Positions 36,099 through 43,883 of a stretch of 64,000 nucleotides of DNA are shown here, in pieces. Where the stretch lies: assembly GCF_017810075.1 (NCBI RefSeq), contig NZ_JADNYK010000001.1, forward strand, positions 496,001-560,000, given 5' to 3'. Origin of the DNA: Pseudozobellia sp. WGM2 (lineage in GTDB: Bacteria; Bacteroidota; Bacteroidia; Flavobacteriales; Flavobacteriaceae). A program made the position numbers and the translations under genes. Position 1 is the first letter of the stretch. The number at the start of each line of letters is the position of its first letter. The notes beneath the pieces are model-generated. The model ran no database searches and was not told the origin of the DNA. It saw only the letters and a program-made list of their open reading frames with translations.

Positions 36099-36665
36099 AT
36101 GGATAGGATTAAACATCATTTTGAACGAATAATTACGATACCGGATAGCGATTGGGCTTTTTTCACAGATAATCTCGAAATGAAAGAGTATGCCAAGAAA
36201 GAAACTCTTTTAAAAAGTGGTGAAACCGAAAATTATTTTTCTTTCGTTGAAAAAGGTGCTATTCGCTATTTTATCCCTAAGAAAGAAGATGATATTACTT
36301 TTGGATTTCGATGTGAAGACGAGTTTTCAAGCGCCTATGATTCTTTTTTGACTCAAAAACCGAGTATATACAGTTTACAGGCTATGGAAGATTGTGTTCT
36401 TTGGTCCATTAGTTACAACAACCTTCAACGTATCTATAGACAAACATCGGTGGGTAATCTTATTGGCCGAATTATAGCCGAACAAACGCTGGTCTTAAAG
36501 TGGGATAGGGAGCTATCATTTTTAAACCAAACTGCAGAAGAGCGTTATTTAGATATTTTCGACAAACGCCCAGAGCTTTTAAAACGTGTGCCTTTAAAGT
36601 ATTTAGCTTCTTATATAGGGGTAACTCCACAAGCTTTAAGTAGAATACGTAAGCGAATTTCTTAA
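36099..36665 (+). CDS. Crp/Fnr family transcriptional regulator
   Basis: 188 residues. A cyclic-nucleotide-binding-type beta roll occupies about residues 5-120 (AKKETLLKSGETENYFSFVEKGAIRYF), with a C-terminal HTH near 165-186 (VPLKYLASYIGVTPQALSRIRKRI). The phosphate-binding signature of cAMP-binding members is not evident, so the effector is unknown. It precedes a small DoxX-like membrane protein gene by 55 bp; the pairing suggests a local regulator-target relation, by inference. Confidence 0.87.
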   Translation: MDRIKHHFERIITIPDSDWAFFTDNLEMKEYAKKETLLKSGETENYFSFVEKGAIRYFIPKKEDDITFGFRCEDEFSSAYDSFLTQKPSIYSLQAMEDCVLWSISYNNLQRIYRQTSVGNLIGRIIAEQTLVLKWDRELSFLNQTAEERYLDIFDKRPELLKRVPLKYLASYIGVTPQALSRIRKRIS

Positions 36666-36720
36666 CCTAGGTTCATTGTTTTGAAGCATCTATCTGACGA
36701 AATTTGACGTCAAAAACTAC

Positions 36721-37173
36721 ATGAAACCTCTCATCGTACTTTTATCGGTTTTTATTGTATCGCTGCTTATTTTGAAAATGATTTATGGTGTAGATGATTT
36801 TCCACGGGCAGGTCGTATCGGTATGGCATTCATGTTGGTTTTTACCGCAATGGGGCATTTCATCTTTACAGAAGGAATGACTTTGATGATTCCGTCGCCC
36901 ATACCGTTCAAAAGAGAAGTGGTGTACTTGACTGCAGTAATTGAAATAATGGCAGCGATTGGTTTGCTCATTCCCAAATTCGTAACTACAACCGGCTGGT
37001 TCTTAATAATTTTTTTGCTTGTAATATTTATGGCGAACGTACAAGCTTCTTTCAAATATCTAAACTACGAAACGGGTAATTTTAACGGTGCTGGCCCAGC
37101 TTATCTTTGGTTTCGTGCGCCAGTTCAACTTTTATATATAGTTTGGGTCTATTTATCTGCAATCCGATTTTGA
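36721..37173 (+). CDS. DoxX-like small membrane protein
   Basis: 150 residues with four hydrophobic helices (about 4-22, 34-52, 69-88, 92-110) and a fifth possible one near the C-terminus. The layout GRIGMAFMLVFTAMGHFIFTEGMTLMIPSPIPFKREVVYLTAVIEIMAAIGLLIP resembles DoxX family members. Physiological role unknown. Probably co-transcribed with or controlled by the preceding Crp/Fnr-type regulator. Confidence 0.72.
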   Translation: MKPLIVLLSVFIVSLLILKMIYGVDDFPRAGRIGMAFMLVFTAMGHFIFTEGMTLMIPSPIPFKREVVYLTAVIEIMAAIGLLIPKFVTTTGWFLIIFLLVIFMANVQASFKYLNYETGNFNGAGPAYLWFRAPVQLLYIVWVYLSAIRF

Positions 37174-37224
37174 ATACGCAGTAGATTAGAAATGTAAATT
37201 AGGAATGTTTTTCTTGCGAAATTG

Positions 37225-38313
37225 TTACAACTCTTTTATTAAAACAATGCCTTTTTTTCCGCTTATTGAAATTTTTCCATTATAGTTACTACCATAGGTT
37301 GCCCTGATTTCCCTAAGCTTTTTGCTTTTATTAATAAGTTTTGAATCTACATTCTGAAAAGACTTTGGCAATCGAACCAGACCCTCTTCAAGAACAGCAT
37401 TGAATTCATGTGGAAAGTCGGTTATATTAATGCTGATTTCAGAAGATTCTTGCTCAATGCTGATCGAAGTTTCAAAATTAACAATACCATCTAAGTTAAA
37501 CTCGGCGATTTTCATGTTCATATCAATATCAGAACTTAGTCGGTTCAATTGTAGATTGGTAAATTTCAAGCTGCCGTATATACTGCCAACTTCTTCTAAA
37601 TTCACTTCATCCTTATTGGAATAAAATTCAAGAGAAGTAATCTTTTTTATCTCTATGTCGCTTCCGCTGCTGTTGATCCGTAAATTTTTCGAATCTTGCA
37701 TATCGAGCTCTCCATTTTTTAAATCGATAGTGCCATAATTTATATTAAGAGCTCTAAGTTCACCATACTTCATAGTTATATCGGCTTTGTTCAAGTTTTC
37801 ACTAACCCACATATGACCATGTTCAATATTGGCTTGAAGGGCACCTTTCCAATCTTCTATAAAAACATCACCGAATTTGTTGGTAACCTCTATTTCTGCT
37901 TTTTGGGGCAGATATACCTTATAGTCAATCTGCACATTACTACGGTCAAAATCGAACGGATTGGCCTTCTCGAACAATTGCGAAAAGAAACCCGAACTGT
38001 TCTCACCAATTTCATAGCTCAACGAAACGAAGTTCTCACTGCTTCTCAAAATTGGTTTTATACGATTCAGTAGTTCTTGTGCATTATCTTTCTTCTTATG
38101 GGTAACTGTAATGGTTACGGTCAAAGAAAGTTCTTCTTTGTTCCATCCGTAGATATTGACATTGCCATATTTATTGTCTAAATGCAGCTCGCCCGCATTG
38201 GTCAGAATATAGCTCTTGACCAACTTTTTGGTTACTTTTTCTTGTGCTACCGTAGGCAGGCCTAGACTAAATACCACTATTAAAAGCAGTAGTTTTCTAT
38301 AAAGTGTAGCCAT
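37225..38313 (-). CDS. Secreted adhesin-like beta-repeat protein (DUF4097-type)
   Basis: 362 residues. A Sec signal peptide (about 1-23, ending TVAQ) precedes repeated short strands: LHLDNKYGNVNIYGW, IEVTNKFGDVFIEDW, ITMKYGELRALNINYGTIDLKNGEL and so on, the solenoid pattern of DUF4097/DUF2807-like proteins. It is the third gene of the sigma - anti-sigma operon, overlapping the anti-sigma gene by 17 bp, so it is probably an envelope component or sensor working with that system. Function unproven. Confidence 0.75.
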   Translation of the reverse strand: MATLYRKLLLLIVVFSLGLPTVAQEKVTKKLVKSYILTNAGELHLDNKYGNVNIYGWNKEELSLTVTITVTHKKKDNAQELLNRIKPILRSSENFVSLSYEIGENSSGFFSQLFEKANPFDFDRSNVQIDYKVYLPQKAEIEVTNKFGDVFIEDWKGALQANIEHGHMWVSENLNKADITMKYGELRALNINYGTIDLKNGELDMQDSKNLRINSSGSDIEIKKITSLEFYSNKDEVNLEEVGSIYGSLKFTNLQLNRLSSDIDMNMKIAEFNLDGIVNFETSISIEQESSEISINITDFPHEFNAVLEEGLVRLPKSFQNVDSKLINKSKKLREIRATYGSNYNGKISISGKKGIVLIKEL

Positions 38314-38839
38314 AGTTTTCGTCTTTGATTTGCGGTTCTTTTAAGTGATGCAATAAATTTTCGATAAGCTCTATTCGCTTTTTATAATTACTGACAATAG
38401 CTTCTAATACCAGTTGATTGTCTAAATTATTTCGCATCTCTAACCGTAATTCTTCATATTCTTTATCGAGTTCATTCATAAATGAAAGAAACTCTTGTTT
38501 ATCGTCTTCTGAAAGCTTGTCGTTTTGCTCAACTAATTTCACTTGATAAGATACCAGGCTACGATAATGCATATCTATATCTTGTAACTCTTGAGATACA
38601 AAACCGTCTTCGGTATCTGTAGTATTATCAAAAAAGTTAATTCCTATAAATGTTGAAAGCCCTAAGAGCACAGCTACTGTGGCGGCCACTTTGAATATCG
38701 GTTTTTTCCACAAGGGTATAACTTTTGTCTTTTCTTCATCTAAACGAGATTCGATTTCGGCCCACATTTTGGCACGGTCGGCCCGATGGTCGTTGAAGAC
38801 CTCTTGATTGTCTGTAATATGTTTTTCAAGATTGTCCAT
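38297..38839 (-). CDS. Putative anti-sigma factor (single-pass membrane protein)
   Basis: 180 residues. A cytoplasmic N-terminal part of about 45 residues is followed by one membrane helix (about 48-70, FKVAATVAVLLGLSTFIGINFF) and an extracytoplasmic helical, charged region (about 85-170, likely coiled coil). No zinc-binding HxxxCxxC motif is present. The role is inferred from position: its ATG overlaps the sigma gene's stop (TAATG) and topology fits anti-sigma factors. Confidence 0.72.
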   Translation of the reverse strand: MDNLEKHITDNQEVFNDHRADRAKMWAEIESRLDEEKTKVIPLWKKPIFKVAATVAVLLGLSTFIGINFFDNTTDTEDGFVSQELQDIDMHYRSLVSYQVKLVEQNDKLSEDDKQEFLSFMNELDKEYEELRLEMRNNLDNQLVLEAIVSNYKKRIELIENLLHHLKEPQIKDENYGYTL

Positions 38840-39381
38840 TATAAATTTTTTACGATTTCAACTAGTTTCTTTTTGGCTCTGTGATATTGTGATTTCGAGG
38901 TAGAGGTTGTAATACCTAGAACCTCTCCAATTTCCATATGGTCATAACCTTCAAGTAAATAAAGGTTGAGTATTTCTTTATAACCACTGGGGAGTAAATC
39001 AATTCCTCTCTTGACCTTAATAATATCAGTAGCTTCAAACTTTATTTCAACTGTTTCGTTCGAAAGATGATATTCATGTTCTTCAATTGGGGTAATTGCT
39101 ACCCGTTTTAATTTCAAGCGATTAATGCACTTATTTATAACGATACGTTTTAGCCAAGCTCCGAACGTACTGTCGTATTTAAAGTTCCCCAAATTTTTAA
39201 AGGCATCGACAAAACTATCTTGTACCACATCTTCAGCATCTTCTTTAATACGTAAAAAGCGCATACCGATATTATACATGGCATCGACATAGAGCTCATA
39301 AAGTTGATACTGAGAGCTTCTATCACCAGACTTGCTTTTTTCAACAAGTTCTTTATGTCTAAAACGGATATCGGTTTCCAA
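38839..39381 (-). CDS. ECF-type RNA polymerase sigma factor
   Basis: 180 residues with both core regions. Sigma2: QYQLYELYVDAMYNIGMRFLRIKEDAEDVVQDSFVDAFKNL ... TFGAWLKRIVINKCINRLK. Sigma4: LLPSGYKEILNLYLLEGYDHMEIGEVLGITTSTSKSQYHRAKKKL. It is the first gene of a three-gene operon with the membrane protein and the secreted solenoid protein, and is divergent from a TonB receptor gene. A shared promoter-like motif in front of both operons suggests autoregulation. Confidence 0.94.
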   Translation of the reverse strand: METDIRFRHKELVEKSKSGDRSSQYQLYELYVDAMYNIGMRFLRIKEDAEDVVQDSFVDAFKNLGNFKYDSTFGAWLKRIVINKCINRLKLKRVAITPIEEHEYHLSNETVEIKFEATDIIKVKRGIDLLPSGYKEILNLYLLEGYDHMEIGEVLGITTSTSKSQYHRAKKKLVEIVKNL

Positions 39382-39430
39382 TTAAAATGAGATGGCTGTT
39401 CGTATACTAAATCACATTTATAAAAATAAA

Positions 39431-39457
39431 GACAACCCAAATTTATCAAGGTTGCAT
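39431..39457 (-). promoter_or_regulatory. Predicted ECF promoter of the sigma operon
   Basis: On the minus strand: ATGCAACCTT (39457-39448) then TGTC (39434-39431), with GTC 16 nt after TGCAACC. The AAC...GTC form is typical of ECF sigma promoters. The same motif at the same spacing faces the TonB receptor gene. The sigma gene start is 50 nt downstream. Confidence 0.65.
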
Positions 39458-39552
39458 CTGCGAAGTATTATTTGACAACTAATGTATAAATATCTGACGG
39501 TATTCATTTTATAACATATGGTAAAGGTTTTTTTTCGAGTTTTTTACTCTAA

Positions 39553-39579
39553 ATGCAACCTTTCAAGTTTTGATGTGTC
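39553..39579 (+). promoter_or_regulatory. Predicted ECF promoter of the TonB receptor operon
   Basis: ATGCAACCTT (39553-39562) is followed by TGTC (39576-39579), with GTC exactly 16 nt after TGCAACC, as in the opposed copy upstream. The receptor ATG at 39617 lies 37 nt downstream. An in-frame start at 39518 would lie upstream of this promoter and is therefore rejected. Confidence 0.65.
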
Positions 39580-39616
39580 AATAGTTATGTTCATTAATCA
39601 AAATACAAATGAAATT

Positions 39617-42025
39617 ATGATAAAACAGTTGAAAGAAAGCGTTCCGATAGCACCAATCGGTAATGTATGTTTTTTTTTGTTCCTCTTTTCATCTCTAAAT
39701 CTGATAGCGCAAGAGAGCTATACGCTGAGCGGGAAAATAACGGACAACGCAAATGGAGAGAGCCTTTTCGGAGCTTCGGTATTTTTAGAAGGAACAAGCA
39801 TTGGGGTAATTACCAATGAATATGGTTTTTACTCCCTAACGGCACCTAAAGGTGAATATCGATTGCTTATTTCATATATGGGCTATACCAACAAATATCA
39901 AGAAGTAGTACTAGATCAAAATCAAAAACTCGATTTTGAAATTTCAGAAGAATCTACCGAATTAGATGAAGTTGTTGTTACTGCAGAAGAGTCTGAAATG
40001 GCCGTATTGCGAAAGCCTGAAATGAGCGTCGCAAAAATGAATATTTCAACCGTTAAACAAATGCCGGTAGTGCTAGGGGAAGTAGATATTCTTAAATCGC
40101 TTCAAATGTTACCAGGGGTCACCAACAACGGAGAAGGATCAGGCGGTTTTCATGTGAGGGGTGGGGCCCAAGACCAAAACCTTATTTTACTCGATGAGGC
40201 CATAATCTATAATACCTCACATCTCTTTGGTTTTTTCTCTGTATTCAATGCCGATGCCATAAGAGATATGAAATTGTACAAAGGAGGTATTCCCGCTAAG
40301 TTTGGGGGCAGGGTCTCGTCAGTACTTGATGTTAGACAGAAAGACGGTAACAATAAGAATTTCGAACTGAACGGTGGGGTGGGTCTCATTTCGAGCCGAT
40401 TAGCCGCTGAAGGGCCATTATTTAAAGATAAGGGCTCTTTTTTGGTTGCGGGGCGAAGTTCTTATGCACACCTATTCTTAAAACTGGCAGGAGAAGAGAA
40501 TACTGCGAGTTTTTATGACCTTAACCTTAAAACCAATTATGCTATCGATGATAATAACAAGCTATACCTTTCCGGATACTTTGGCAGAGATGTTTTGAAA
40601 TTTGGTGAAATTTTTAATAGTAGTTATGGTAATGTATCGGGTAACCTGCGCTGGAACCACATTTTCAATGAAAGGTTATTTTCAAATATGTCGGCCATCG
40701 TTAGTCGCTATGACTATGACTTGGGCTTTACTACAGAAGAGTTTGAATGGTTGGCTTCCATCAACAACTACAATCTCAAATACGACCTTAAATATTATTT
40801 CAGCGATAAGTTCAAACTTGATTTCGGGGCGAGTGGAATATTTTATGAATTTGATCCGGGTCAAGTGAACCCGAGTTCTGACACCTCGTCAATAAATCCA
40901 CTTAAACTAGACATTAAAAAAGCTGTTGAAAGTGGTGTTTATGTAAATGCGGAACATAAGTTAACCGACAAATTTTCAGCGCAATATGGCCTTCGGTACA
41001 GTAATTTTGTTCGATTAGGTGGGCAACCCATGACCAATTATTTGAGCGACCGGCCCGTCGTTTACAATAATAACCTGGGTATTTATGAAAGGGGTATGCC
41101 TATCGGTGAAACCGATTATGATAATAGTTCTTCAATAAAAACTTTTGGCAATTTCGAACCTCGAGCTTCCCTTGCCTATCAGCTGAACGATGCTTCTTCG
41201 GTTAAGGCAGGGTTTTCTAGAGTGGCCCAATATGTTCATTTGCTCTCGAATACAACATCGGTAACCCCGGTAGATGTTTGGGCGCCCAGTGGTAAGTATA
41301 TTGATCCGCAACTCTCTAACCAGTATTCGTTAGGCTATTTTAAGAATTTTATGGACCGTAAATATTCTATGGAAATCGAAACGTATTATAAGACCGTAGA
41401 TAATCGAATCGATTATATTGATGGTTCCGATTTAATAGGTCAAGAAACCATCGAAACCGAAATATTGAACGGAGAGTCAAGGGCATATGGCTTAGAGTTA
41501 TTGTTAAGAAAGAATGAAGGAAAGCTCACAGGATGGATTGCTTACACTTTATCTAAATCGGAGCAGCGAACCCCTGGGGGAAATGCGGGAGGCTTGGGCA
41601 TTAATAATGGAGACTGGTACAATACTCCATACGATAGAACCCATGATATTTCAATAGCGGGATCTTACAGACTCAATGACAAATGGAGTTTTGGTGGAAA
41701 TCTAGTTTTTCAAACAGGCAGGCCGGTAACTTACCCGAACGGTCAGTATGAATATGAAGGTATATCGGTGGCTAGTTACGCGGATAGAAATTCGGACCGA
41801 TTGCCCGCTTATCATCGATTGGACCTTTCTCTTAATTACAAGCCAAACAAAAAACCTAACAAACGATGGAAGGGCGAATGGGTGCTCAGTGTTTATAATG
41901 CGTATAACCGCAAGAACGCAGCGTCCATTTCATTTGGTCAGAACAGAGAGACAGGTGCCAATGAGGCAACTCGCACAGCTATTTTCGGTATCGTGCCATC
42001 AATAACCTATAATTTCAAATTTTAA
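39617..42025 (+). CDS. TonB-dependent receptor with carboxypeptidase-regulatory-like N-domain
   Basis: 802 residues from ATG at 39617. Signal peptide about 1-32 (ending NLIAQ); a CarboxypepD_reg-like domain about 34-115 (LSGKITDNANGESLFGASVFLEG); a plug domain (about 150-260, GGFHVRGGAQDQNLILLDEAIIYNTSHLFGFFSVFN, then KGGIPAKFGGRVSSVLDV); the remainder is the outer-membrane barrel ending in Phe (ITYNFKF). The upstream start is chosen by the signal peptide and the promoter. It has no SusD partner; a DUF4249 lipoprotein gene follows after 4 bp, a known Bacteroidota pairing. Substrate unknown. Confidence 0.94.
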   Translation: MIKQLKESVPIAPIGNVCFFLFLFSSLNLIAQESYTLSGKITDNANGESLFGASVFLEGTSIGVITNEYGFYSLTAPKGEYRLLISYMGYTNKYQEVVLDQNQKLDFEISEESTELDEVVVTAEESEMAVLRKPEMSVAKMNISTVKQMPVVLGEVDILKSLQMLPGVTNNGEGSGGFHVRGGAQDQNLILLDEAIIYNTSHLFGFFSVFNADAIRDMKLYKGGIPAKFGGRVSSVLDVRQKDGNNKNFELNGGVGLISSRLAAEGPLFKDKGSFLVAGRSSYAHLFLKLAGEENTASFYDLNLKTNYAIDDNNKLYLSGYFGRDVLKFGEIFNSSYGNVSGNLRWNHIFNERLFSNMSAIVSRYDYDLGFTTEEFEWLASINNYNLKYDLKYYFSDKFKLDFGASGIFYEFDPGQVNPSSDTSSINPLKLDIKKAVESGVYVNAEHKLTDKFSAQYGLRYSNFVRLGGQPMTNYLSDRPVVYNNNLGIYERGMPIGETDYDNSSSIKTFGNFEPRASLAYQLNDASSVKAGFSRVAQYVHLLSNTTSVTPVDVWAPSGKYIDPQLSNQYSLGYFKNFMDRKYSMEIETYYKTVDNRIDYIDGSDLIGQETIETEILNGESRAYGLELLLRKNEGKLTGWIAYTLSKSEQRTPGGNAGGLGINNGDWYNTPYDRTHDISIAGSYRLNDKWSFGGNLVFQTGRPVTYPNGQYEYEGISVASYADRNSDRLPAYHRLDLSLNYKPNKKPNKRWKGEWVLSVYNAYNRKNAASISFGQNRETGANEATRTAIFGIVPSITYNFKF

Positions 42026-42029
42026 AGAA

Positions 42030-42878
42030 ATGAAAAAAATCAATCAAATACTCCTTATTACATCTCTTAGTCAAATTCTATTTTCTTGTGAAGACGTCAT
42101 CGATGTCGATGTGCAAGATGCACCTACACGTTTGGTAATCGAAGCATCTTTAGACTGGGAAAAAGGAACTTCAGGTAACGAACAATCAATTTTTATAAGA
42201 ACTTCTACTCCCTTTTTTAATACAGATTCAAATACTTCAATTACTGGCGCCTCGGTTGTGGTCACCAATAATTCGAACAACTCTGAATATGTCTTTGAAG
42301 ATTTAGGAACGGGGGAGTATAGTACCACAGATTTCGAGCCCATCATAGGGGCTTCTTATACTTTAGAAGTTATCAACGAGGGCGAAATCTATGAAGCCAC
42401 TGAAACTTTGTATCCGGTAACGGATCTTACGGTTTTAGGGCAATCAAGGGAAGATGGTTTTAGCGAAGACGATTTAGAGGTCAACCTCACCCTGGTTGAC
42501 CCAGAGGAAGAAGGAAACAATTATTTTTTTAAATTTCAAAAGCAAGGCGAACTACTGCCTATTTTTGAAGAGTTTGATGATGAATTTATTAATGGTAATG
42601 AAGTTGATTGGTACTTAGAAATAGGGGAAGACGATGAGACCGAAAAGAAAGAAGCTTTTCAACCGGGCGATACCGTTGATATTGAGTTTTATGCTATTTC
42701 ACCAGCTTACAAAGAATATTTGCAGATACTTGTGAATCAAATTGGCGGTGTTGGTCTATTCGAGTCGATACCCGTCGCTGTAAAAGGAAATTGCGTAAAC
42801 CTCACAAATTCTGAAAATTATGCACACGGCTATTTTAGGGTTACCGAAGTGGTGAAGATTAGTTATACGTTTGAATAA
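42030..42878 (+). CDS. DUF4249-type lipoprotein, TonB receptor partner
   Basis: 282 residues. The lipoprotein signal ends ILFSC with Cys20. Beta-rich segments follow: IDVDVQDAPTRLVIEASLDWEKG, SITGASVVVTNNSNNSEYVFEDLGTGEYSTTDF, SYTLEVINEGEIYEATETLYPVTDL, as in DUF4249 proteins. It begins 4 bp after the receptor gene and is presumed to be an extracellular partner of the receptor under the same ECF promoter. Confidence 0.85.
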   Translation: MKKINQILLITSLSQILFSCEDVIDVDVQDAPTRLVIEASLDWEKGTSGNEQSIFIRTSTPFFNTDSNTSITGASVVVTNNSNNSEYVFEDLGTGEYSTTDFEPIIGASYTLEVINEGEIYEATETLYPVTDLTVLGQSREDGFSEDDLEVNLTLVDPEEEGNNYFFKFQKQGELLPIFEEFDDEFINGNEVDWYLEIGEDDETEKKEAFQPGDTVDIEFYAISPAYKEYLQILVNQIGGVGLFESIPVAVKGNCVNLTNSENYAHGYFRVTEVVKISYTFE

Positions 42879-42931
42879 GAAGAAAATGTAAGATGAAGCT
42901 GTAACTAAAAAACGTATGGTGTACCATTAAT

Positions 42932-43738
42932 TCACCACCACACTACAAATAGTTTTTCGTAGGCACCGTCGTCTTTTTTCATCCATAACATAGGGGCATT
43001 TTTATTAAGCATTCTAAGATTGATATCCATTAGAATCTCGAAATGTGATTTATAGGTAACCTTGTCGCTGGGAGAAACGACCCATTGCGATTTGGTAGGT
43101 ATATAATATTTATGTTGTTTGAAATCTGAAGAATTAAAATCATCAAAACGTATCCAGAATCCTGTAACGCAATCTTTATTTAAAGGTCTAATATGTACAT
43201 CTGTAATCTGATATGGAACGAATAATTGTGCCTTAAAACAACATTGGTGTTCTAGTTCTTCAGGATTTATATTCTTTGATTGAAGGGCCTTTTTTCCTGC
43301 AGGACTATGCAAAAGTTCAAATTGATGATTCTTGATTTTTTCCATTTTGGTGAAAAACATATCACGACGATTGGGCCCCATGAGTCTGTGTATAGGTTCG
43401 CTTATTGAGGTGTCGATTATATAGAACTTATAGGTGAGTTCAATATGTATAAGTTCTTCATTTTCCATATTTTTTAAAATAAAATCAATTTCACCAACTG
43501 TGCGTTTATCATCTTCTACCGGTAAATTATATAAGATGATGTTATACCGCTCCGAATGCGACATTAATTGTTGAAAAACAAACTCCATTTGATGACCGAG
43601 GCGACGATTAGTCGGTATTTTTTTGGTTGTTAATGTGGATAAGTCCACGAATGGAAATTTAAACTGTTGAATTCCGAATTGTTTGTTCAACCAAAGGGGA
43701 GCTGTATTGTAAAATCCTATACATTGTTCTAAAACCAT
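42932..43738 (-). CDS. DUF1853 family protein (possible PD-(D/E)XK nuclease fold)
   Basis: 268 residues, no signal peptide. The core RLGHQMEFVFQQLM ... YNIILYNLPVEDDKRTVGEIDFILKN ... ELIHIELTYKFYII shows a GEIDF - ELTYK pattern like the catalytic core of PD-(D/E)XK proteins, followed by the DUF1853-type RLMGPNRRDMFFTKMEKIKNHQ. Family recognition is from memory. No restriction or repair genes are adjacent, so the biological role is open. Confidence 0.72.
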   Translation of the reverse strand: MVLEQCIGFYNTAPLWLNKQFGIQQFKFPFVDLSTLTTKKIPTNRRLGHQMEFVFQQLMSHSERYNIILYNLPVEDDKRTVGEIDFILKNMENEELIHIELTYKFYIIDTSISEPIHRLMGPNRRDMFFTKMEKIKNHQFELLHSPAGKKALQSKNINPEELEHQCCFKAQLFVPYQITDVHIRPLNKDCVTGFWIRFDDFNSSDFKQHKYYIPTKSQWVVSPSDKVTYKSHFEILMDINLRMLNKNAPMLWMKKDDGAYEKLFVVWW

Positions 43739-43793
43739 AAATCTAAGGTAGTTTATATGAATGCAATTTTATATTTATGGTGTAATGGTTTTA

Positions 43794-43825
43794 TTCTAAA
43801 TAATTCTTTTAGAATAGAATTCTAT
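43794..43825. promoter_or_regulatory. Clustered inverted repeats upstream of the GH109-like gene
   Basis: TTCTAAA (43794-43800) and TTTAGAA (43808-43814) form an inverted repeat, immediately followed by the perfect palindrome ATAGAATTCTAT (43814-43825). The cluster ends 58 bp before the start codon at 43884 and may be an operator. Function inferred only from position and symmetry. Confidence 0.35.
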
Positions 43826-43883
43826 ATCTTGTAGGTTCCTTTTAATCCAAACTATTACTACCAAAAATTAAATTGAACAAAAA

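Noticed and set aside
39518-39616. Longer start for the TonB receptor gene
   Set aside because: It would place translation upstream of the predicted ECF promoter and add about 33 residues before a complete signal peptide.
43734-43781. ACCATAAAT/ATTTATGGT inverted repeat at the DUF1853 start codon
   Set aside because: One arm is the start codon region itself and the spacing is long; no independent support.
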